Below, piece by piece: positions 31,565 to 44,761 of a stretch of DNA of 64,000 nt. The stretch comes from Mixophyes australis (taxonomy: Eukaryota > Chordata > Amphibia > Anura > Limnodynastidae), in assembly GCA_036250195.1 (NCBI GenBank), contig JAVHZZ010000002.1:276050460-276114459 (forward strand). The letters run 5' to 3'. The position numbers and the translations under genes were made by a program. How positions within the stretch are numbered: position 1 is the first letter of the stretch; each line of letters opens with the position of its first letter. The notes under the pieces are model-generated. The model worked only from the letters and a program-made list of their open reading frames with translations, did not search any database and was not told the origin of the DNA.

Positions 31565-32611
31565 TATTTGTATTTAGTCCATTTACAACACTGCACAAAT
31601 TGAATGGTAAAGGTTGTAAAATGGTACTTGGGTTCAAAAGTTTTTTTCCAGTTTACAGGAATATTACTTAGTACATATAATACTATAATACTACATGTCA
31701 ATACATACACAGTTTTATGTACCAATTACACCTGTGTATGTATTGAAATGTACATGTATTATTCCCTTAAACTGGAAAATACTTTTTCATTAAAAATAAT
31801 TATAATTTTAGAAGTAAACATCAAAGTGAGCAATTCAATAAGCAATTCATTCTAAACAGTCAATTATAATTAGCACACAAACTCTCTACAGTAATATATT
31901 AATTAATATTGAGATCAGTCCTCCTCAAATCAACTGTTGCTACTCTCTAACATATTATATTGATGCAAGGATTTTGGCACACTTTTAAAAAATAGCCTAA
32001 AACTGTAACACACATTATCCCAAAATAAAATACTGTATTCATATATAAAATATAGTACTACATAACCAGTTGCTCTCTGTATATAAGATATCTATTTTGA
32101 AAGTAATCTAACTTTAAATATGTGCTTTACTTTATTTTGCCTAGTACATGGAGAATGCTAGATATAGTTTTATACTATATAGAAGCACAAATTATGAGTA
32201 AACTTTGAGACTTGTGATTTCTTCTCCATTACCTGCTCTCTGTAATAATTTTAGAACTAGCCACTCCTCTGATGTCGTCATGCCATACTCCCTTTGACAT
32301 CAGACCTACCTGGGAGCATAGACAGCACCGTTTTTGATTATAGGATAGAGACAAACTTATTGACTCCACTGGCTCTGTTTGCAGAGTTTAAAGTTAATAA
32401 CGTTTTGGCAGAAGCTTAATAAAGTAGTGTAATAAAAATATAAATTTATATTGGCCACCTAATGAAATAAAACACATGGTTAGCACCCTTCTAAGAGTGG
32501 AGATTTATTGCACAATCACCCAGTCTACTCAAAATATCCCAGTTTATTTAGGTCTATATTTCTAGTTGTGTTATGCATGACGGTGTCTCTGCCCATAGTA
32601 AATATTTGTAG
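31565..32611. other. unassigned AT-rich DNA
   Basis: Nothing recognised. One short AT-rich inverted pair near 31635-31790 (aaagtttttttccagttta / taaactggaaaatacttttt) may be a decayed MITE. Confidence 0.4.
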
Positions 32612-32619
32612 GTAGCAAG

Positions 32620-33070
32620 CAGGCCCGGCGCTCCCATTAGCCAAGGTTAGGCACTTGCCTAGGGCGCCGGGCTCTGGAGGGCGCCACAGAATGAAAATGA
32701 CTTTAAAACTGTGTGGCGACCGCTGACCTTCCACGGCCCCCGCACCGCATTCAGATACATCCACGGAGAGGGGGGAAGAGGCTATTGCTCACCACCGCCG
32801 CCTCTCTGCTCTGTCTCCTCCCCTCCACTCACTGACTGTCGGGCCGTGACATCATCATCACGGCCCGACAGTGTCAGTGAGCGGAGGGGAGCAGACGGAG
32901 CAGAGAGGCGGCGGTGTTGAGGCAAGGTAAGGAAAGACGTGGGGAGGAGGGAGGAGGGAGGCGATTTACAAAGTGTTACTGCGGCGCGGGGGGGTGCCGA
33001 GTTTTGCAGGGGGGGGGGCGCTGATTTTGACAAAGTGCCTAGGGCGCCATGGACCCTAGCTCCGGCCCTG
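32620..33070. mobile_element. hAT-type MITE with 8-bp TSD
   Basis: Flanked by GTAGCAAG at 32612-32619 and 33071-33078, a perfect 8-bp target duplication. Tips are CAGGCCCGG and CCGGCCCTG (inverted). The interior is GC-rich and palindromic: 'tgtcgggccgtgacatcatc' and 'atcacggcccgacagtgtca' fold about 32855, and 'cgccgcctctctgctctgtc' pairs with the complement near 32900. 'Gcctagggcgcc' occurs near both tips. Non-coding, so mobilised in trans. Confidence 0.92.
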
Positions 33071-33078
33071 GTAGCAAG

Positions 33079-35100
33079 TAATAGCTTTACCCACAATCGG
33101 TGTCCTCCAATGTACTCTTGAGGAAGCTATAGTGTGTATGACTACAAACACTGGATAGTGTACCCTTTGAGAAAAGGACTACCCTCGATGGAGTATAACT
33201 TCTGCATAGGTGATCAGATGTAAGACATCCCGAGTATCTACATGTATATACTACACGCATGATTGCCTATGAATATGTTAGAAGTGTCTGCACTCAGTTA
33301 TTTTTTATGAACAACTTTTTAGAAGTTTAATGTTTTATGTTATTGCACTAGATTCTTTTTTTTATATGTTTTTAACATGGTATTATCAGAATATCAGGAT
33401 GATACATCTATTTTTGGGTCTCTGGCTTGGAACTAAGACTGAAGAATCCCTTTACACTCATGTTATATGAAAACCTCAAGAAAATATCCTGTAAGTAGGT
33501 TTCCCATGGGAGAGACACACGTTGGATGGTGATTGATATAAAGCACATGTATATGTACCAGCACAAGTAGGACTTTGTGTAAGTGTATGCACATAAGGGG
33601 AAGATTTGTGATGTTTGATACGTGGAACTTAAGATTATAATATCATTGAATAGTGATTCATTTATACCACATTTTTGTATATACAGAGTTGCACTATTTT
33701 TTGTTTATTTTTCTTCCTTATATGTACTCCATGTTGGAAACGTCTGCTTCCAACATGGAAGAATTGTGAACAACATCTGTCTCACTCACTATTGTATATA
33801 AGTATTTTTCTTATTTATTCTATTTTCACTTGAGAGATAAATAGCACTGGATGGGTCCCTATACTATTGAGGGATTTTTAGTTCTATGTTCTAGCTTTGG
33901 ATAAAGACATTTCAAAAGAATACTGATATGTTTACACATAAAGACAGCCATGAGTGGTTCCTGTCTGCTCTCTTCCATCCTTCTCACCACTAAATACATT
34001 TCCGATAAAATAGTAGAATACTTCTATCCAGGGTATGGAAGGGGAAAGCTGCAGATTGAGGTTGATGAGGTGCACACATATATGACAAGGACTTATCAGA
34101 ACAGAACAATTGAGGTGCTTCAAATGAGTGGTTTAATTACTGGTTAAAGTAGTCACAGAAATAGAATATACATAAGTCCTTTGACCACAATTGTTTACTT
34201 TGTCCAGTAGATAAAATGCAAGAAAACAAGTTCAAAGTGGGGTGCGTGTGCCTTTAGCATCTGTAGGGGGAAAGATATTTAAGGTTGTTTAGACACCACA
34301 TTTTAGAATATGTTCTAGAATATAATGTATTCAATAAGAGCTAGCATGGTTTTATAAAGAATCTATCTTGTCAAACAAATCTACTTGCATTTTATGAGGA
34401 AGTGAGTAGGAAATGGACAATGGGTTGACAATGGAAATAGTAAATTTAGCTGTAACGCATTTACCTGTACTTTTGAGTATTGCATATACTCTAATGCATT
34501 ATTAAAACTAACTCTGACAATATTGTCCATTGATCCATTGATAGTAATTTTCAATAAAACTATAGAATATTTTTTATTTAAATAAAGGAAATACTGCATG
34601 TACCTCATATAGAAAACTGACTGAAAGACTATGTCCAGAGAGTCAATCAGTTGTTATCAATCAGTCATTCCTTAACTGGACTGAATAATAAGTGATCAAG
34701 GGTTCTGTCTTGGACCATCCTGATTTATTTCATGTTTACTTTTTTTTAATCTATTTTATAAAATAGTGTGTTTTTTGCGCAATTTCTGATGGGACTTTAT
34801 ATTGCACATATGAATGTGCGTTTGCATTATGTTTAAATATGAATCAGGCCCAGAATCTCTTCCCTTGAAGACATCACCAATCCCATGAAAGGAGAAATTT
34901 CTAATGTTGCTTCACAAAGAAATCTATTGCTTCACAGATAAATCTATGTAAACAATAAATGTATGATCTAGAAGGAAGACTAAGCAGATCTGAGGGCTTG
35001 CTGGAAGGAGCGGAAGGTTCCAATCTGGAACCCTTTCTGGAAAATTGTCTCACTCATGAACTAGGCAAGGAAGCATTTACTGTATAATATCTGGTTAAAA
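33079..35100. other. unassigned DNA
   Basis: AT-rich, no element termini, arrays or conserved protein motifs seen. Short frames here lack family resemblance. Confidence 0.5.
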
Positions 35101-35438
35101 GGGCCATGGAAGAATTACCACTAAGTTACATAGTCCTGGAATTTCAGCTTGAGCTTGGGCACATGGCCAGACCTCGTGACGCTAGGAAGCATCACAGGTT
35201 GATGATTTCCCACAAGCCCACCTGAGCATTCAGGCATGTCAAATGATAGTCTAGAGTCTGAAGTTATGGCCATGGACCCATGGACAGTGGCAGGTCTATC
35301 ATATTCACAATGATTTTGCATTTGGACAGCTTGACCTGGAACAAGATGTAGAAGACAATGTGTTGCTCTGTCATAACTTCTTTTGTTGAGCAGCTGCTTT
35401 GAGGTAAGTACTTTTTTTATTCATGTTTGTACTTGCTA

Positions 35439-36382
35439 TTACAATAGTAGCTTTGTAGCAAGGATGATAGTCCTGGTGTGGTGCATCAATAACCCATGGA
35501 CAAGTGAAGGTAAATGATCCCATGGTGTATTTCTTAGGTTAAGCAATGCTGCAAAGATATTGATGTTAATACATATGCATTTTTCCAGCAGGTGTTTGGC
35601 CAAGCAGACAGCTCTTCCTGCTAGCCCATTGCATTGAGGATGGGAGGCAACTGGTAGATTGTTGAAAGTCCCAGGTATTTGCAAGCTCTCTACTCATGAA
35701 TTGCATGGTTTTGTCTGTGATGAGTTGTTGTGAGATGCCATGTGTAGCAAAGTGTCTCTTTTCAGTTTGGCAATAACAGTAGCACTGGTGAGATAGGGTA
35801 GGTTCTCAATCTCAAACCACCCCGAAAAGAGTCCACCAAAATTATATGTTCCTTACCTCTCGATTCAATGACATCTGCAGTAATAACAGACCAGGGCTGG
35901 AATCTTGTGTAAGTGCACAGGTACTTTTGGTTGATGTGCTTTGAGAGCATTGCGGGGACCATATATGGAGACTTCTCTTTCAATTTCACTGAACATGGTG
36001 GACCAATATAGTGAGTCTCTGGCCCTGCACTTGGTGGTTTCAAGGCCTGGGTGCCCCTGGTGGAGCTACTTTGCATAGTACTTCAGCAGGGTGTACGGTA
36101 TTATGAGTCGTTGACCTCTCAGGCTGACTCCATCAGACAGAGTAAACTCATATGTCATGGCAAAGAAGAGGAGCAAATCTTGTGAAATCTCCCTAGATAA
36201 CTGGGGCCACCCTTTAATATGATTTGAGGCAGCCGATGGCACAGATCGTCTGCCAAGGTATTATGCTGTAGCATATCCATTCGGTTGGAGGATAGTATTT
36301 GCACAGACATGATGTCATATTCATTCTCAAGTTGTGGGCAATCAGTGTGAGGTAAGTAGGCATGGGAGAGGACATCAGCCAC
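35439..36382 (-). pseudogene. Ty3/gypsy RNase H tail and integrase remnant
   Basis: ADVLSHAYLPHTD (36340-36382) resembles the ADxLSRAYLP linker after RNase H. Next, FQPWSVITADVIESRGKEHI and LVDSFRGG (about 35830-35940) resemble the first integrase Asp region. NNLPVASHPQCNGLAGRAV (near 35620-35660) matches the 'SSPxYPQSNGLAER' integrase block near the catalytic Glu. Not functional. Confidence 0.65.
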
Positions 36383-36599
36383 AAATAATTCTTTCCCATA
36401 TCACATTTAGATGGTATCTCTGTAACTTGAGCATTATTATTTGTATGCGGGAAGAAGCATTATGTAGATGCTTCCTCAGTATAGTGATGAGTGGCTTATG
36501 GTGACATGACGCCCATATATAAAGTCATGGAACTTGTGACAGGCAAATACTAATGCTAAATTTTATTTTTTTAATCCATGAATATTGTGATTCAGTCTC

Positions 36600-37091
36600 A
36601 CTCATTGGAGGAGAAGGCTACGGGCCTGTTATTTTGGAGGGAAACAGCACACAGAACATGTTGTGAGGTATCTGCAGGGGTTGGGTACATATATTAACGA
36701 TAATAACAATACCGACAGCCTTTACTCCTAACAAAAAGAAAACGCCAGTGGTCAGGCCATAAGGCATGTACAAAAAAACATATGGTCTAGCGGGTGTATT
36801 GAGCGTTGTAACCTGTCCAAAAGTATCTGCCAAAATCTGCAGTTAGCATTCAAGATGCTGAAAATATTTGCTTCAGGCTTGACAGCAATAACTTGTTTGA
36901 CCATTCTCAATTTGTGTCAAGGCCTCAGCAGCGCTTAGTTTAGATGCACGGGGTCTATGCATAGTCTGACTGACATGTCTTTTTTCACTGCAATTACCAT
37001 GGCTTAGACCCACTGTGTTGCTTCCGCTATTTAGGGTAATTATACTGAGCCCTGTCATGCGGTTTAGTTCAGCAAGCACTTTGTCCTTCAT
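36600..37091 (-). pseudogene. Ty3/gypsy reverse transcriptase remnant
   Basis: Begins KDKVLAELNRMTGLSIIT, the usual RT entry (VxxELxRMxxLGVI), and later reads PARPYVFLYMPYGLTTGVFF, resembling the 'FxRLPFGLxxAPxxFQ' block. The YxDD catalytic motif is not intact. Several frameshifts. Confidence 0.6.
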
Positions 37092-37148
37092 GGCAACGAG
37101 AATCCATCACGGTGGGGACATTTGACTCATCCAGTCGCATGTGGAAAA

Positions 37149-37388
37149 TTACCACAGTTTGCCAATGGTATCACAGTCGAACAAATATTTGAATTTTGTG
37201 AGTTCTAGAATTTCTGGCTCTACAATGTAGACTTCGGTTCCCAGGTGAATCAGGCCCAGTTTAACACTATCAGGCAATCCTATTAGTGGTCGGATATCAC
37301 CATCAACAATGTGAAACTGTAATGGCACACATGTGAACTCTAGAGTGACCATACCCATAGTTTTAATAATTTGACCTCCATACGCCAC
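37149..37388 (-). pseudogene. Ty3/gypsy protease fragment
   Basis: Reads MAYGGQIIKTMGMVTLEF and FHIVDGDIRPLIGLPDSVKLGLI. The 'PLIGLP...LGLI' stretch matches the C-terminal part of gypsy aspartic proteases; the catalytic Asp region lies upstream and is not intact. Confidence 0.6.
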
Positions 37389-37728
37389 AAGGTTTACTGA
37401 ATCTGTTTGGTCAATTAGTGCCTGTGGGTTTGTTCTGTGCAGTAGAGTAAATATTTATTTTCATTATGTTTCCACTGTGTTTGAAACAAAGACTAATATA
37501 AATGTTTCCCTTTTCAGCGACCAGATCTACACTCTCCCAATATTGGCAGGTTCTAATATGGACTAGGTCTCCTCGTTATTGACACTATGTGACAGACTTT
37601 CCCTCAGTGTTTCATGCGGATCTGCAGCATTTTGCAAGGCAGTTCCATGTATTACAGGAGTTACTGCATTTATTAAAGGCTGTGCAATTTTGCCGCTCAG
37701 GTGGGTGGTGCCCTCTACAGTATTGGCA

Positions 37729-37953
37729 TTATATGTATTGTGGGCTTGTGCGCTGTATACTATATACATCTGCATCCTTCCTTAAGTCCTTTGTACGCCT
37801 CTCTAAAGTAAAATTATTTTCTCTCAACAAATGTGTGCGTACAGTATCAGTATGAATACCACAACTATTTCTGTCTCTGATTAGTTTGTTGGTGTTGGTG
37901 CCAAAATCACATTTTGTTGCTATTAGATTTAATGTTGACACATATGATTGCAC
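37729..37953 (-). pseudogene. Ty3/gypsy Gag fragment
   Basis: Reads YVSTLNLIATKCDFG, then NKLIRDRNSCGI, then RTHLLRENNFTLERRTKDLR, the pattern 'YxxxLxxLAxxCxFG...LIRDRIVCGI...RLLxExxLTL' seen in vertebrate Ty3/gypsy Gag. A stop-bounded remnant. Confidence 0.65.
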
Positions 37954-38260
37954 ATTTTAATCACACTTTTGCTTTGCTGTATTAAATATATGTCTGTCCA
38001 TTATTACAGTCTTTACAGGTAAACATATCTCCTCAAACATTTTCCGAAGCACTTTGTGATCCTCATTATCCTCCCCTTCTGCTTTATATACTGCCTCTGC
38101 ACCAGCTAGTAAATGATATGCTAATACCATTTTCGACTTCTCAGATAGCCCAACAATGCAGTATATTTTTCAATGCTTCCTGAACTGGCCCAAGTTGTCA
38201 TCAATGTTTTCATCAAATATGAGAAGATCAATGCAGCAGAGACATTGAACTATGTCTGCC

Positions 38261-38339
38261 TACTTCTGACACCAGGTAGATGTGGGTGCAGAAAGACTGG
38301 TAGGTATTATAGAGGATCATTAAATAGAGTAAGATACAC

Positions 38340-38385
<46 letters not shown>

Positions 38386-38842
38386 GGCAATTGTGACACT
38401 TTGCCACCTTCTACTAGAGGAAAGAGTGCCTAATGGTGCAGAGAGGGTCAAATCTGTACACACACAGAGCAGGAGACCAGGTGGACCTGGTCTAATCAAT
38501 CAATCAATCTACTCAATTAAGGAGTCAGCCAGAGTAATGCATGACAGGATGCCTAAAGCTGGGTATGATCTGTGTGTGGGAGACTGTTGCAAACAAGTGG
38601 CGAGACTGGTGCCAACAAGTGGCCAGAGGCTAGTTAGGGAACTAACTATTATAGCCAGAGTTCAGGGCTATTGGATTATGTCTATTGCTGTGAAAGTTTC
38701 CTTTTGTTTGCTGAAGACACTACCAAGACTGTTTATCGATCCCGACAAGTAAATAAATGTCAAAGTGCTTCAAAAAAACCTGTGTGAGGAGCCATCTGTT
38801 TTCACGCTTTTCACAATATATATATATATATATATATATATA
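38261..38842. other. unassigned DNA with (TA)n tracts
   Basis: (TA)n runs at 38341-38380 and 38817-38842. Between them are a few short frames with no motif, and one 'atcaatcaatcaatc' run near 38498. Confidence 0.6.
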
Positions 38843-39437
38843 CAAGTTAACCCGTGCATGATACTCATGCATTCTAGTCAAATCAAGCTACTTAAGGTGT
38901 TAAAAAGGTTTTTGTCATGCATTTGGGGCTAGGCCAGGCCTCCTCAGGGGAAGAGCGTTACTTCCCGATGCAAGCGCCCTTTTTTAACGTGGTTTTGTCC
39001 ACATGTCACCACCTCATCATTTTTCTCCATCACCTCATCCTTCATCTTTATCGCCACATCTATCCAGATGTCTATCCAGACACAGGGATCTCTCTCAGCG
39101 GTCCTGAGTATCACACTCCTCTTGCTCTGTCACCCCCGGCAACCACCAACCACTCCCCACTGTCACCCCTGGCAACCACCAACCACTCCCAACTGTCACT
39201 TCTCCTTCAAGAAATATATATATTTTTTTTTTAAATCTTTATAAACACTTTTAACAATTAACAAATTAAATTAACAAATTAAAAACATCTTAGTATACCA
39301 AATTTCAGCCCTTTCTGAGTTTTTTTACCACACACACTAAGAATTTAGTAGGTCAGTGTATAACTCCACCCAGCAGGTGGCGCTGCAGCTTGGTTTTTTT
39401 TCCCACACACAGACACACGCCACTAGGCTTTTATATA

Positions 39438-39438
<1 letters not shown>
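38843..39438 (-). mobile_element. Helitron-like non-autonomous element (tentative)
   Basis: The left edge, read on the minus strand, has a short hairpin GCATGAGTATCATGC followed by ACGGGTTAACTTG. The right edge begins 'ctatataaaagcctagtgg' on the minus strand. A 3' hairpin near the end, no terminal inverted repeats and insertion next to T/A sites fit Helitron/Helentron-type elements. It lies exactly between two (TA)n tracts. No Rep/helicase frame. The CTRR end is not clear. Confidence 0.35.
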
Positions 39439-39473
<35 letters not shown>

Positions 39474-39740
39474 TAGAGATGCTCAGGCTCGGTTGCTCGG
39501 AAACCAAAACACCCGAACTTAGGGAATCCGAGTACTGAGCTGAGTCGGCTAGGTTCTTTTTGCGCTTTTTCAGATTTCAAAACTAGGCAAAATGTTATTG
39601 TGATCTCGTCAGATCTCGGATCTTGCGAGTTTTGGAATCTATAAACACCGCCCTCTGCGGCGATCTAGCGCCATTTGAGAGAGGGATACAGAAGGGGTGG
39701 GATAGAGTGTAGTTAAATTAAGTTTAGTGTAGTTAATATA
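39474..39740 (+). mobile_element. hAT 5'-end fragment, copy F
   Basis: Starts TAGAGATGCTCAGGCTCGG after a (TA)n tract, then family words 'aactaggcaaaatg', 'atctcg...gatcttgcgag', 'tataaacaccgcc' and 'ctagcgccatttgagagaggg' that parallel copy A (1312-1560). It breaks off in AT-rich sequence near 39740. No transposase. Confidence 0.8.
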
Positions 39741-39841
39741 TATATTTATATTTATATATATATATATATATTTATATATTTATATATATATATTTTTATA
39801 TATTTATACATATATATATTTATATATATAAATACATATGA

Positions 39842-39876
<35 letters not shown>

Positions 39877-39877
39877 A
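39741..39877. repeat. (TA)n-rich microsatellite
   Basis: Interrupted TA runs between the hAT fragment and the Penelope-like region. Confidence 0.95.
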
Positions 39878-41220
39878 GGTTACTGCAATAGAAACAGGAA
39901 AGGCGCTCCAATGTGTATTATCAGATATAAAAATGGACAAATGGGTATTAATCTGCGTACCGTGAGGATATAATCAATGATTGGAGTAGAGGGGGAATCT
40001 TCTTCAGAGGCTATATCCCCAAGTCTCCATCAGTGAGGACGACAATGCAGAAAAAAGAGAAAGAACACATATAGTGAAGTACTATATGAATTCCACCATA
40101 CAAGTGTGGTCCACCACCTTATTCACCAAATAGTGTAGCAAATCGGTAGAATATCAAACACATGAATCCCCATGTGTGCACATCTAGGTGAAAAAGTGCA
40201 AATTATCTGCGTACCAGATTCCACAGGATTGTAATTTTCCTCAGACCATAGGCACATATCAAGTCAAACACATAGATCCTCTGTTAGAAAACCTCATCAG
40301 TGGCGGTGATGAATGAGAACAACACAGAAAAAATGGTTTTAAAAAACGATCAGAGATTTATTAAAATAGCAATATAGTAACTCACATGAGGTAAAGCAGT
40401 TAGCGCTGGTAAAGACCGTGTCTCGACACGTTTCGTCTCGGTATATAGAGACTTCCTCAGGAGCACAAAAAACAGTCAATGAACAGTGCATACATTTCCG
40501 GCCTTTTAACAGACGGCCGCGCCATCTTGGCGCTTGCGCAGAGACCACCACTCTCCGCGAATGCGTCTAAATAACTTTAATCGTACGGACAATTAAGAAT
40601 CTAGCGGACAGCACATATTTACATAGCTGTCACTGCAGATACTCAAGGAAATCGTTCACACATAACGATATGGCTAATTAAGTAAGCCTATGTGTACATT
40701 GTTCACATACCAATCATCATAAGTAAAATATATACATAAAATACACAACCTAACATGTATAACTAATAACCTAAACAATTATAACACACATAAATGGGAC
40801 AGAGATATACCCGTACATTGTAATACAAATAAAAGTGCTTATATTCCTATATAAGGGCAGACCCTCTTACACTTCAACCTTATGTACACAACCTAGTATG
40901 ATTATAGAAATGACTATAAATATATCAGTGTACAAGTGATACCTAAAAATTCTTGATTAACAAGTAAACAAAGTGAACACTGTCAATAATGACAGATGAT
41001 GCTGAAACTTCAGAAGAAATTAATAAGTAATGCATGCATTATATCCTACTGTACACCATTTTTCTTCATTATAGTATATGTGTCAAAAAATGCTCTCTGG
41101 CATATGTTATATAGACTACCAAATAGAAAATAGTAAGTGATACCCTTTATCTTAAAATACCCAATCACTATGGTTAGGCTAATACTCTAAAAAAATATAT
41201 ATAGACCTCCCAAAAATTTG
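39878..41220 (-). mobile_element. Penelope-like element 3' region (remnant)
   Basis: Starts next to (TA)n with 'caggaaaggcgctccaatg', like the 3' tip of the Penelope-like element at 61141 (aacactggcgctcaca). It carries the 'cctgaggaagtct...gacgaaacg' hammerhead-type motif at 40431-40460 (minus) and the 'gcgccatcttggcgcttgcgcag' type segment near 40508, also paralleled at 61990-62050. No RT or GIY-YIG frame remains; the right part (40700-41220) is unassigned. Confidence 0.6.
40431..40460 (-). ncRNA. hammerhead ribozyme motif (core), Penelope-like
   Basis: On the minus strand: CTGAGGA (fits CUGANGA), stem II GTCTC/GAGAC with an 8-nt loop, then GAAA. Next is ACGTGT (near-palindromic stem III) and a possible cleavage site after GTC. 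Stem I could be GUG-CUC with GAG-a-CAC. Self-cleaving hammerheads are known in Penelope-like retroelements. All core bases are present; activity is inferred. Confidence 0.65.
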
Positions 41221-41228
41221 CAGTAATC

Positions 41229-41230
<2 letters not shown>

Positions 41231-41284
<54 letters not shown>

Positions 41285-41301
41285 TCATCATCATCATCAT
41301 T

Positions 41302-41344
<43 letters not shown>

Positions 41345-41362
41345 AATATATATATATATATA
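41231..41362. repeat. (TA)n microsatellite with (ATC)n
   Basis: TA runs with 'atcatcatcatcatc' near 41283. Confidence 0.95.
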
Positions 41363-41580
41363 AAAAATAGTATAATTAGGAGGCACTCACAAGACTTTTC
41401 CAGAATATTAAAGTATTTATGCCATTAAAAATTGGTCAACGTTTCAGGCTCCGCACAGCCCTTTATCAAGACTTGATAAAGGGCTGTGTGGAGCCCGAAA
41501 CGTTAACCAATTTTTAATGGAATAAATACTTTAATATTCTGGAAAAGTCCTGTGAGTGCCTCCTAATTATACTATTTTTT
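41363..41580. repeat. large palindrome of Penelope-type tips
   Basis: Left arm 41363-41469 and right arm 41473-41578 are near-perfect complements folding about 41471. Each arm contains 'aggcactcac', 'ttccagaatattaaagta' and a hammerhead-like stretch 'ttgataaagggct...gaaacgtt'. It appears to be two oppositely oriented copies of a Penelope-type terminus. Confidence 0.8.
41473..41500 (+). ncRNA. degenerate hammerhead-like motif (right arm)
   Basis: TTGATAA in place of CTGATGA (two changes), then stem II GGGCT/AGCCC with loop gtgtgg, then GAAA followed by the palindrome AACGTT (overlapping GAAA). The mirror motif on the minus strand is at 41442-41469. The changed core suggests it is derived from, not an active, hammerhead. 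Confidence 0.4.
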
Positions 41581-43974
<2,394 letters not shown>

Positions 43975-44215
43975 CCTCCCTCATCACAGTAAGTGCTACG
44001 CTCCCCCCCCCATATCACAGTACATACTACGCTCCTCTCCCATATCACAGTAAATGCTACACCCCCTCCTTCCACATTACATGCTCCGCTCCCCCCTCCT
44101 ATATCACAATAAATGCCCACTCCACCCCCTTCCATATCACAGTATATGCTCTGCTCCCCCCTCGTGTCAGAGTAAATGTTCCACTCCCCTCCCTCCCATA
44201 TCATAGTAGACTTAA
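43975..44215. repeat. minisatellite 'atatcacagtaaatgctac' type
   Basis: About eight degenerate units of 'ccccatatcacagtaaatgc', 27-31 bases apart. Confidence 0.85.
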
Positions 44216-44476
44216 TTTCCAGTACAAATCTGAGTGTCAAACCATTTTTGATAAATAATTCCCACTAATTGTACTTGTTTTAACTGTGATTGGTCTTAAT
44301 GTACAATGATAATACTAGCCAACTGTTCCTCTTTTATACAACAATCTCTCCATTCATTTTCCATTCTAAATGATCACTGTTTATGGCATGGTGTGTAACA
44401 TACCTGCTGAAATTCCAATTAAAACATTGAAAGTTTTGCTGTTGCAACCACATTCCCTTATTATTATTCTTTTATC

Positions 44477-44757
44477 GGGCAGCAATGTGGCTTAGTGGTT
44501 AGCACTTTTGCCTCACAGCACTTGGTTTGATTCCTGACTATGGCATTTTATGAGTTTGAATGTTCTCCCTGTGTTTGCATGGGTTTCCTCCAGGTGCTCC
44601 GGTTTCCTCCCAGACTCCAAAAACATACTAGTAGGATAATTGGCTGTTAGAAAATTGATCTTAGTATCCCTCAGTCTGTGTGTGTGTGTGTGTGTGTGTA
44701 TATTAGGAAATTGTCAATGTCAGGGACTGATGTCAATGAGTTCTCTGTTCAGTGCTA
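44477..44757 (+). mobile_element. tRNA-derived SINE
   Basis: The head has an A-box-like TGGCTTAGTGG (44488-44498) and a B-box-like GGTTTGATTCC (44524-44534), the internal RNA polymerase III promoter of tRNA-derived SINEs. The body carries 'gggtttcctccaggtgctcc' and 'tcctcccagactccaaaaac'. The end 'gagttctctgttcagtgct' resembles the LINE tail at 9330 (acagcgctgcgg), suggesting it borrows an L2/CR1-type tail. It is cut by the element starting at 44762. Confidence 0.75.
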
Positions 44758-44761
44758 CAAA

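Larger units (their letters stand above)
35121..38260 (-). mobile_element. decayed Ty3/gypsy retrotransposon
   Basis: On the minus strand the order is Gag (37729-37953), protease (37149-37388), reverse transcriptase (36600-37091), RNase H/connection (36155-36382) and integrase (35439-36076), the Ty3/gypsy order. Every frame is short and broken by stops. No LTRs were identified at the edges. It is a different lineage from the Gag fragments at 15021-16704. Confidence 0.75.

Noticed and set aside
32711..33121. Short GC-rich ORFs on both strands
   Set aside because: They lie in the palindromic MITE 32620-33070.
39752..39940. 62-codon minus ORF
   Set aside because: Translation of (TA)n sequence.
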